Positions 1 to 4,493 of a stretch of 5,434 nt of DNA are shown in pieces (the stretch's first letter is position 1; the number at the start of each line of letters is the position of its first letter). The notes below the pieces were generated by a model. The model had not been told where the DNA came from, did no database searches, and saw only the letters and a list, made by a program, of their open reading frames with translations. The position numbers and the translations under genes are program-made. Source of the stretch: Nitrospirota bacterium. Lineage in GTDB: Bacteria > Nitrospirota > Thermodesulfovibrionia > Thermodesulfovibrionales > SM23-35. Where the stretch lies: contig JAOUJR010000132.1 of NCBI GenBank assembly GCA_029883145.1, positions 1 through 5,434 on the forward strand, given 5' to 3'.

Positions 1-175
1 TTATATAGTTATCTTTTATGGTAACTTCCTCAACCTCACCGGCCTCAAGTCTGGTCATAAACTCGGAAAATATAATTTCTTTCTCAGCTTTCTTCGGAGT
101 GCTTAGAAGGTTAAAAAGCACTATCATCAATACACCAATTAACAACCAGACAAATATACTTCTATACGTGTTCAA
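1..175 (-). CDS. ftsH: ATP-dependent zinc metalloprotease FtsH, N-terminal 58 codons (partial, runs off left edge)
   Basis: FtsH is a hexameric AAA+ protease anchored in the inner membrane; it degrades misassembled membrane proteins and selected soluble regulators. Only the N-terminus is in the window. The translation begins MNTYRSIFVWLLIGVLMIVL: a short positive start and one membrane helix (about residues 8-24). It continues with the start of the periplasmic FtsH_ext region (IIFSEFM, then GEVEEVTIKDN), which matches the family pattern of ysdFl followed by a V-x-x-V-x-I strand. The AAA+ and zinc-protease domains lie outside. The start is TTG at 175-173: an in-frame TGA lies upstream with no ATG or GTG after it, and a GGGAG ribosome-binding site (181-185) sits five bases before the TTG. 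The nearby ATG at 180-178 is out of frame and stops after two codons. Identification rests on this short N-terminus, but the combined pattern is characteristic. Confidence 0.92.
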   Translation of the reverse strand, partial: MNTYRSIFVWLLIGVLMIVLFNLLSTPKKAEKEIIFSEFMTRLEAGEVEEVTIKDNYI

Positions 176-180
176 TCCAT

Positions 181-188
181 CTCCCTCT
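181..188 (-). promoter_or_regulatory. Ribosome-binding site deciding the ftsH TTG start
   Basis: On the minus strand this reads AGAGGGAG, a purine-rich Shine-Dalgarno element. It is followed by five bases (ATGGA) and the TTG at 175. It supports the non-ATG start because the only nearby ATG, inside the spacer, is followed by a stop after two codons. Confidence 0.7.
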
Positions 189-206
189 TTAAAGACAAAT
201 TCTCAG

Positions 207-235
207 ACCATATTTCTCTATCTGACCAATTCCAA
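207..235 (-). promoter_or_regulatory. Candidate sigma70-type promoter for ftsH
   Basis: On the minus strand, TTGGAA (235-230) is followed by a 17-base spacer and TATGGT (212-207). The -35 matches TTGACA at four positions and the -10 matches TATAAT at four. Transcription would start near position 200, about 25 bases before the TTG start codon. The 102-nt gap after rph fits a separate promoter for ftsH. No intrinsic terminator is visible between rph and this site, so read-through from the upstream operon is also possible. Confidence 0.4.
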
Positions 236-277
236 AATATATACTTTTTTTATTTTAGCATATTGAAAAGGCGATTT

Positions 278-1009
278 TCAGTAAGACATTACCTCACCTT
301 CAATTAACTTTTTTTGGAGCTTTATAAGACTGCTTATCCCCTCTTCCGCAAGTTCAATAAGGCTGTTCAATGTTGTTTTTGAAAAAGGCAGCCCCTCTGC
401 TGTCCCCTGTATCTCAACCAGTTTTCTGCTCCCTGTCATCACAATATTCATATCAACCTCAGCTATAGAATCTTCCGAGTAACACAGGTCCATCCTGAGG
501 TCGCCATCTACCACACCTACGCTTATCGCAGCAAGATAATCCTTAATTGGCATCTTTTCTATAAGTCCGCTTCTTAGTGCATATCTCAGTGCATCTGACA
601 GACTTATAAATGCACCTGTGATTGCTGCTGTCCTTGTGCCTCCATCTGCCTGGATTACATCACAGTCTATCCAGATCGTCCTTTCGCCAAGGAGAGAGAG
701 GTCAACAACAGAGCGAAGTGCCCTGCCTATAAGCCTTTGTATTTCATGTGTTCTTCCGCTCATTCTGCCTGCACTCGATTCTCTTGTAAGCCTTGTCTGA
801 GTTGCTCTCGGAATCATTGAATACTCTGCGGTGATCCATCCCTTTTTCTGATCTTTGAGGAAAGGCGGGATCTTATCTTCAATTGTGGCTGTACATATAA
901 CCCTCGTGTGTCCAATTTCGATCAATACAGAGCCCTCAGCTGTAGTGATGAAATTCCTCTGAACCTTTACTCCGCGTATCTCATTGTTTTTCCTGCCGTC
1001 AGGTCTCAT
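278..1009 (-). CDS. rph: Ribonuclease PH (tRNA 3'-end phosphorolytic exoribonuclease)
   Basis: RNase PH removes nucleotides from the 3' ends of tRNA precursors by phosphorolysis, releasing nucleoside diphosphates, and acts as a hexameric ring in the cytoplasm. At 243 residues the protein has the usual family length. It opens with the hallmark [20 protein letters not shown]. The phosphate-binding residues are visible: Arg86 in SGRTHEIQR (85-93), and Thr125 and Arg126 in ADGGTRTA (121-128). Conserved acidic residues of the catalytic site follow in the DLCYSEDS segment and after it (Asp174, Asp180, Asp186), and the QGTAEG motif is at 201-206. The start is supported by a GGAGGA ribosome-binding site (1018-1013) just before the ATG. 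It lies 48 nt after murI and is probably the last gene of the amidase-GerMN-murI-rph operon. Nothing appears broken. Confidence 0.98.
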   Translation of the reverse strand: MRPDGRKNNEIRGVKVQRNFITTAEGSVLIEIGHTRVICTATIEDKIPPFLKDQKKGWITAEYSMIPRATQTRLTRESSAGRMSGRTHEIQRLIGRALRSVVDLSLLGERTIWIDCDVIQADGGTRTAAITGAFISLSDALRYALRSGLIEKMPIKDYLAAISVGVVDGDLRMDLCYSEDSIAEVDMNIVMTGSRKLVEIQGTAEGLPFSKTTLNSLIELAEEGISSLIKLQKKLIEGEVMSY

Positions 1010-1012
1010 TTA

Positions 1013-1018
1013 TCCTCC
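1013..1018 (-). promoter_or_regulatory. Strong ribosome-binding site of rph
   Basis: The minus strand reads GGAGGA, then TAA, then the rph ATG. It is the closest match to the anti-Shine-Dalgarno sequence in the window, although the spacing is short. Confidence 0.7.
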
Positions 1019-1057
1019 ACCTTTCACATCATCAATAATCATTTCATAGTGTCATCT

Positions 1058-1873
1058 TTAATTACCGACTTCTATTTTTTCTATATGTTCTATCTTATTG
1101 CCAAGAAATCTTTCGCCAACTGTTAAAAATCTCTCAGGTGAATCTGTTACATAAAACTCTCTTTGCGGCTTTCTGCTCTTTTCAGTTTTCAAATCAGCCA
1201 TCTCGAGAATCACTCTTATCTCCTTTGCTACTTCAATTGCAGAATCTATAAGTTTCACATCCCCGCCTATAACCAGAGATATAACCTTTTTCAGTAATGG
1301 ATAATGGGTGCAGCCAAGGACAAGGGTATCTATGTGGTTATTTTTCATTTCCCTAAGATACTTCTCAGCGACCATGGTAACAATATCTCCGTCTGTCCAC
1401 CCTTCCTCTACAAGAGGTACAAACAATGGACATGCAAGACCAAATACCTCTATGTCCTTATCAATAGCCTTAACTGCTTTGGTATAAGAATTACTCTTTA
1501 TTGTTGCTTCCGTCCCAATAACACCGACCTTTTTATTTCTTGTGGCTTTCAACGCTGCTCTTGCCCCAGGTTCAATAACGCCGATAACAGGAATTGATAT
1601 GCTGTTTTTTATGGCTTCGAGACCAACAGAAGATGCGGTATTACATGCAACTACAAGGAGTTTAATGTTTTTTGAAAACAGGAATTTTGTGTTTTCAAAT
1701 GAATATCTGATAACTGTTTCCGGTGACCTTATCCCGTATGGAACCCTTGCAGTATCACCAAGATAAATAGTCCCTTCGTCAGATAATTCTTTTATTATTT
1801 CTTTTAAGACCGTGAGTCCACCTATCCCTGAGTCGAAGACTCCGATCGGTCTGTCCTTCTTATTCATATTCAT
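1058..1873 (-). CDS. murI: Glutamate racemase
   Basis: MurI interconverts L- and D-glutamate, providing the D-glutamate of the peptidoglycan stem peptide; it is cofactor-independent and cytoplasmic. The 271-residue protein has the usual length. Visible motifs are the substrate-binding DSGIGGLTVL (14-23), GDTARVPYG (39-47), the first catalytic cysteine Cys77 in VACNTASS (75-82), GVIEPGA (98-104), and the second catalytic cysteine Cys188 in GCTHYPLL (187-194) with the adjacent His190. The two-cysteine acid/base pair is complete. The reading frame has two starts, ATG at 1873 and ATG at 1867 (MNMNKK). Both overlap the end of the GerMN gene (by 14 or 8 nt), and an AAAGG lies about 11 bases before the first, so translational coupling is likely. 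Its place between two envelope genes and rph fits peptidoglycan supply. Confidence 0.98.
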   Translation of the reverse strand: MNMNKKDRPIGVFDSGIGGLTVLKEIIKELSDEGTIYLGDTARVPYGIRSPETVIRYSFENTKFLFSKNIKLLVVACNTASSVGLEAIKNSISIPVIGVIEPGARAALKATRNKKVGVIGTEATIKSNSYTKAVKAIDKDIEVFGLACPLFVPLVEEGWTDGDIVTMVAEKYLREMKNNHIDTLVLGCTHYPLLKKVISLVIGGDVKLIDSAIEVAKEIRVILEMADLKTEKSRKPQREFYVTDSPERFLTVGERFLGNKIEHIEKIEVGN

Positions 1874-2459
1874 TAGAAATCATACCTTTTAAAGGATATG
1901 AGAGATAAAGGTGGCCTCCGAGGGTCTCCACCTCCCTTCCTTCTATAAGGATTTTAACATTCTCAACATCCTGTATATTCGAAATAAGGCTCTCGTAGAG
2001 ACCTTTGAGAAGATAAAACTCTGAAATAGCGTCACCCTGGAAATTCCTCCTAAAGTCATCTGAGAGATCAACATAGAGTATTCTCTCTGCATCTTTATAA
2101 AGGCCGAGCAGTTTTACATCCTTTGGTATATTTGATATCATTCCGCCTGCAGGCCCTTTTAGAAATTCTTCCACTGTAGTCTGGGCGATTGCTATTTGTG
2201 CATCCCTCCTCGGAAGCCTTCTATCCTCGAATTGAAGCCTATTCCCTACAGGATAATAAATTCTTAATGAAAAAAGATCTTCTGTCTTTGCTCGTGCTTC
2301 GATCTTCTCTTCTCCAGCGGGTTTGTCCTTAGAAATAATCTTTGAGAAATAAAAGTATCCCCCTATAACGCCTCCAGAGAAAAGTAACACAAAGAGGAGT
2401 ATGATAGACAGCCTTTTTATATTCATCCTGCTCTCTTTTTTATTTTCTTCTTCAGTCAC
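1860..2459 (-). CDS. Membrane-anchored GerMN-domain protein
   Basis: The GerMN domain was first described in the spore-germination protein GerM, and it also occurs in many envelope proteins of non-spore-formers; its molecular role is not settled. The 199-residue protein has a short charged N-terminus, one hydrophobic segment (about 16-38, likely an uncleaved signal anchor) and an acidic linker (44-62). One GerMN fold follows: LRIYYP (65-70), FLKGP (99-103), LYVDLSDDF (128-136) and NVKILIEG (167-174), ending with LGGH (180-183). This predicts an extracytoplasmic domain on a membrane anchor. The longest frame starts at GTG 2459; an ATG at 2426 (residue 12, MNIKRLSI) has a GAGAG close upstream and gives a more compact anchor, so either start is possible. 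It lies 27 nt after the amidase and overlaps murI by 14 nt. A role in cell-wall remodelling with the amidase is inferred from position only. Confidence 0.9.
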   Translation of the reverse strand: MTEEENKKESRMNIKRLSIILLFVLLFSGGVIGGYFYFSKIISKDKPAGEEKIEARAKTEDLFSLRIYYPVGNRLQFEDRRLPRRDAQIAIAQTTVEEFLKGPAGGMISNIPKDVKLLGLYKDAERILYVDLSDDFRRNFQGDAISEFYLLKGLYESLISNIQDVENVKILIEGREVETLGGHLYLSYPLKGMISNEYE

Positions 2460-2486
2460 TGTTTCTCAGTTCTCATTTTTGAAATT

Positions 2487-3449
2487 CTATTGACCATATG
2501 CTGCAATTCCATTCACAATTGAATTTATCAGTTTTGCCTTTGTCTGCAGATCATAAACCATAAATTTTGGTGAGGGGAGTTCGATAAACGCAGAGGGAGC
2601 GCCTGTTGAGTTAAGTAAGGGGAGGGGCATTTTCCTGTAAACAATAGCCACCTTGAACTCATCTTTTATCGCCTTTCCAATACTCTCTGAAAGTGCTTTG
2701 CTTTTCCCTATATATTTTTTCTGTCTTGATGAGAGGATGTATGAGTCAACAGTTTCGTCCATGCTCTGGTTTTCGAGAAGGGGAATATAAAGAATAAATT
2801 TTTCGGACATTGAGGAATGGAAACTTATAACTACATCAGGTTTTTTTTGGTTCATAAACTTTATTCTTTCAATAAGCGGCATGTACTGATCAACCTTCCG
2901 TGTAAGGAATACCTTTTTACCTTTTTTTGAAAGGACTGTAGTTAAATCTTTAACCAAATCCAGGCTGATATCTTTCTCCCTCACGTCTCCGGAGACAATT
3001 CCAAAATCATAGCCTCCATGTCCTGCATCAAGAACAAAGACCTTAGAAATGACTGGCGCAGATTGCTTCTCTGATTGCATCTCTTTTTTCTGGATATCAA
3101 ATACAAGCCGTGACGGAGAGGAGAGTTTGAAAAATTTTATCTCGCCTTTTTCCTTAAGATTTATCACTAATGATTTATCAGTTGACACTACTTCAAAAGG
3201 TAGAGCTTTCTGGGATGTCAAATGAAATGACTCAGGGAATTCCATTCTTAACTGTGTGGTTGAAGTAGTAATTTTTGATTTATTAATAAGAGATTCTTCA
3301 GCCTCAAGGACAATGCGCATCTGACCTTCCTGTTTGCTGAACTTGAGCAAGACCTCTTTAGTCTGCTGGGCAGAGAGGGAACCAACCATAAGAGCTATTG
3401 CTAAGAATATAAAAAAAACCTTTTTCATCTGAAAATTGTCTTTCTTCAC
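2487..3449 (-). CDS. Exported N-acetylmuramoyl-L-alanine amidase (Amidase_3, zinc-dependent) with AMIN-like domain
   Basis: This family cleaves the amide bond between N-acetylmuramic acid and L-alanine in peptidoglycan, for example during cell separation or wall turnover. Residues 8-27 form a signal peptide (MKKVFFIFLAIALMVGSLSA) with a type-I-like site before QQ and no lipobox. Residues about 32-120 are beta-rich and resemble an AMIN domain, which binds the wall or septal peptidoglycan. The catalytic domain runs from about 137 to the end. The zinc ligands are visible as His144 (DAGHGG), Glu158 (REKDIS) and His211 (SFHSS), with the catalytic Glu290 in AFIELP. The usual SIHAN motif is altered to SFHSS, and the stretch after it lacks the common glycine-rich pattern. 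The longest frame begins at GTG 3449; ATG 3428 (residue 8) gives a textbook signal peptide and may be the true start. It is probably the first gene of the operon that continues into the GerMN gene, murI and rph. Confidence 0.94.
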   Translation of the reverse strand: MKKDNFQMKKVFFIFLAIALMVGSLSAQQTKEVLLKFSKQEGQMRIVLEAEESLINKSKITTSTTQLRMEFPESFHLTSQKALPFEVVSTDKSLVINLKEKGEIKFFKLSSPSRLVFDIQKKEMQSEKQSAPVISKVFVLDAGHGGYDFGIVSGDVREKDISLDLVKDLTTVLSKKGKKVFLTRKVDQYMPLIERIKFMNQKKPDVVISFHSSMSEKFILYIPLLENQSMDETVDSYILSSRQKKYIGKSKALSESIGKAIKDEFKVAIVYRKMPLPLLNSTGAPSAFIELPSPKFMVYDLQTKAKLINSIVNGIAAYGQ

Positions 3450-3510
3450 TATAAATAATACCTGCTATAAACAGAAGATGAAGACGTTGTGAAAAAATTT
3501 ATTTTTTGAT

Positions 3511-3536
3511 ACCTTAGTGTACCTCTCACTAAAGGT
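3511..3536. repeat. Imperfect inverted repeat in the amidase leader
   Basis: The arms are ACCTTAGTG (3511-3519) and CACTAAAGGT (3527-3536), complementary over nine pairs with one bulged A and a seven-base loop. Downstream on the minus strand comes an A/T-rich palindrome (3492-3507), but no T-run directly abuts the stem. A standard intrinsic terminator is therefore not convincing. It could be a leader hairpin or an operator. Confidence 0.55.
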
Positions 3537-3552
3537 TTTGGGAATATTGTAG

Positions 3553-3580
3553 AGAATATCACAAATTAAGATACTTTCAA
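3553..3580 (-). promoter_or_regulatory. Candidate second promoter for the amidase operon
   Basis: The minus strand has TTGAAA (3580-3575), a 16-base spacer and TATTCT (3558-3553). Five of six -35 positions and four of six -10 positions match sigma70 consensus. Transcription would start near 3546, so the leader would still contain the inverted repeat at 3511-3536. Confidence 0.35.
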
Positions 3581-3590
3581 TAACCTCATC

Positions 3591-3619
3591 AAGTTAAATA
3601 AATTTTTGAACAATGTCAA
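3591..3619 (-). promoter_or_regulatory. Sigma70-type promoter for the amidase-GerMN-murI-rph operon
   Basis: The minus strand carries a perfect -35 box TTGACA (3619-3614), exactly 17 bases of AT-rich spacer, and a weaker -10 TAACTT (3596-3591). It lies 34 bases beyond the tmRNA 3' end and faces the amidase. The start site would be near 3584, giving a leader of roughly 135-155 nt. This is the best promoter match in the window by its -35 and spacing. Confidence 0.55.
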
Positions 3620-3869
3620 CACTATTCATGCTCAATAAAACTATTAACTGTTTGGTGGAGGCGGCGGGAATTGAACCCGCGTCCGAAAGCACTACTCACA
3701 GGCTTCTACATGCGTATTCTGCTTTTTATTTTCGGATAATGAACCGCCAGCAGACGGGCTTTCCATTACCCTATCTCCCTTGTTCTTACCTTAAGGTCAG
3801 GAGAAATCCCTTAAGGCCAGCCTGCTATCCGACACTATCCTCAAAACACAGGCAATCCCGAGGTAGTGT

Positions 3870-3888
3870 GCTGCGTTAATTACGCAGC
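3870..3888 (-). other. tmRNA helix P5 hairpin holding the tag stop codon
   Basis: The minus strand reads GCTGCG, TAATTAA, CGCAGC: a six- or seven-pair stem with the tag stop codon TAA at the edge of the loop. A hairpin around the end of the tag frame is a standard tmRNA element and anchors the reading frame of the tag. Confidence 0.85.
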
Positions 3889-3909
3889 GAGTGCCAGTTC
3901 GTTGTTGGC
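3880..3909 (-). CDS. tmRNA-encoded proteolysis tag, predicted ANNELALAA
   Basis: Nine codons and TAA encode ANNELALAA, ending in the ALAA C-terminus recognised by ClpXP-type proteases and, in several bacteria, FtsH. I place the resume codon at GCC (3909-3907). The five bases before it are TAAAC, keeping the T(-5), A(-4) and C(-1) of the Escherichia coli TAGTC context, and the codon lies 12-13 nt after pseudoknot PK1, the usual distance. An in-frame GCA farther upstream would give an 18-residue tag, but it lies inside PK1 and lacks the T-A context. The tag begins at the resume codon without normal initiation, since the incoming alanine comes from tmRNA itself. Confidence 0.85.
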   Translation of the reverse strand, partial: ANNELALAA

Positions 3910-4004
3910 GTTTATAAGTGTTTCCGCCTTTTTGCGTGGTGACGGAACCACGGCATGCTACCTGAGCCTCATAACCCCCGTCGAGTCCTTTCGCCCCCGA
4001 CTTA

Positions 4005-4034
4005 CCGTAATGTATAATGCTTCACGCATTACGG
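4005..4034. repeat. Alternative inverted repeats across the smpB stop / ssrA upstream region
   Basis: A perfect eight-base inverted repeat (CCGTAATG at 4005-4012, CATTACGG at 4027-4034 on the plus strand) encloses a 14-base loop. A second, six-pair hairpin (4015-4020 with 4026-4031, five-base loop) shares bases 4027-4031 with it, so the two cannot form together. The smpB stop codon lies in the loop of both. The element ends seven bases before the mature tmRNA 5' end. Confidence 0.6.
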
Positions 4035-4471
4035 CTTTTCATGGCTCTCGCAATTTCTCTCTTCGCTTCTCTTTCCTTTATTGACTCCCTTTTTTCAAAG
4101 AGCTGCTTGCCTTTCGCAAGACCTATTTCTACCTTTGCAAAAGGCCCTTTAAAATAGAGCTTCAACGGAATAAGTGTGAATCCCTTTACCGCTGCCTTGC
4201 CTCTAAGCCTTTCTATTTCCCTTCTGTGCAACAGAAGTTTCCTCGTCCTCAAAGGGTCATGGTTCATTATATTGCCATGACTATAAGGACTAATATGACA
4301 GTTGAGGAGGAAAACCTCTGAATCTTTCACAATCACATAACTATCCTTAAGATTCGCCTTTCCTTCCTTAATGGCCTTTACTTCTGTTCCCAAAAGTGCA
4401 ATCCCTGCTTCAATGGTCTCTTCAATATGGTAATTGTGATATGCCTTTTTGTTCTGGCAAACAACTTTCAT
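4022..4471 (-). CDS. smpB: SsrA-binding protein SmpB
   Basis: SmpB binds the tRNA-like part of tmRNA and places it in the empty A site of a stalled ribosome, mimicking the codon-anticodon end of tRNA; its C-terminal tail enters the mRNA channel. The 149-residue protein has normal length. Motifs in order: [12 protein letters not shown] (7-18), [21 protein letters not shown] (21-41), HISPYSHGN (59-67), [12 protein letters not shown] (75-86), [11 protein letters not shown] (100-110), [13 protein letters not shown] (117-129), and a basic tail (129-149) ending in KSRNA. No Shine-Dalgarno sequence precedes the ATG; instead TGGTAAAAT, an extended -10 box, lies just upstream. The gene starts 22 nt after the dehydrogenase stop and ends 23 nt before ssrA, its functional partner. 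Confidence 0.99.
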   Translation of the reverse strand: MKVVCQNKKAYHNYHIEETIEAGIALLGTEVKAIKEGKANLKDSYVIVKDSEVFLLNCHISPYSHGNIMNHDPLRTRKLLLHRREIERLRGKAAVKGFTLIPLKLYFKGPFAKVEIGLAKGKQLFEKRESIKEREAKREIARAMKSRNA

Positions 4472-4480
4472 GTATATATA

Positions 4481-4489
4481 ATTTTACCA
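4481..4489 (-). promoter_or_regulatory. Candidate extended -10 promoter for smpB
   Basis: The minus strand reads TGGTAAAAT: TG, one base, then TAAAAT (five of six to TATAAT). A weak TTGTGT lies 20 bases before the TAAAAT. Transcription would begin near 4474, three bases from the smpB ATG. The AT-rich context makes chance matches common, so this is only a candidate. Confidence 0.35.
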
Positions 4490-4493
4490 TTTT

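Larger units (their letters stand above)
3653..3998 (-). ncRNA. ssrA: Transfer-messenger RNA (tmRNA, one-piece)
   Basis: tmRNA, charged with alanine and bound by SmpB and EF-Tu, rescues ribosomes stalled on broken messages and appends a degradation tag. The 346-nt gene shows both tRNA-like ends. The 5' GGGGGCG (3998-3992) pairs with CGCCTCC before ACCA at the 3' end, with a G-U pair at position 3, the alanyl-tRNA synthetase identity element. The conserved GGACTCGACGGGG follows the 5' strand, and a T-arm GCGGG-TTCAATT-CCCGC precedes the acceptor strand. CCA is encoded. Pseudoknot PK1 is formed by 3947-3952 with 3935-3940 and by 3941-3946 with 3923-3928. Two copies of CCTTAAGG (3789-3796 and 3809-3816) form the stem of a later pseudoknot. 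The paired GCATGCCG and GCATGTAG segments of helix P2 are present. It lies 23 nt after the smpB stop, so co-transcription with smpB followed by processing is possible. Confidence 0.98.

Noticed and set aside
18..266. Plus-strand open frame of 82 residues
   Set aside because: It is the antisense of the ftsH start and its AT-rich upstream region, with no ribosome-binding site or recognisable motif.
1010..1042. Ten-codon frame MIIDDVKGGG ending directly at the rph ATG on the minus strand
   Set aside because: It has no ribosome-binding site, and its glycine codons are simply the rph Shine-Dalgarno sequence. It is probably chance, although coupling cannot be fully excluded.
618..1126. Plus-strand open frames opposite rph and the murI end
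   Set aside because: They lie antisense to well-supported genes and have no motif or translation signal. The same applies to the plus-strand frames opposite murI, smpB and the dehydrogenase.
3511..3536. Inverted repeat as an intrinsic terminator for ssrA
   Set aside because: It lies more than 100 nt beyond the tmRNA end and beyond promoters facing the amidase, and no T-run directly follows the stem on the minus strand.
3641..3649. CTATTAACT just after the tmRNA, identical to part of the repeat in the dehydrogenase gene
   Set aside because: Nine AT-rich bases can match by chance, and the surrounding bases do not extend the match. It would matter only if a genome-wide search showed the motif to be enriched.
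3789..3816. Two copies of the palindrome CCTTAAGG as a mobile or operator repeat
   Set aside because: Both lie within the tmRNA and form the two strands of one pseudoknot stem, with CAGG upstream able to pair with CCTG in the loop. RNA structure explains them.
3613..3879. Plus-strand open frame containing VEAAGIEPASE
   Set aside because: It is antisense to the tmRNA 3' part. Frames with this phrase arise from the complement of the conserved T-arm and acceptor of tRNA-like genes and are well-known false proteins.
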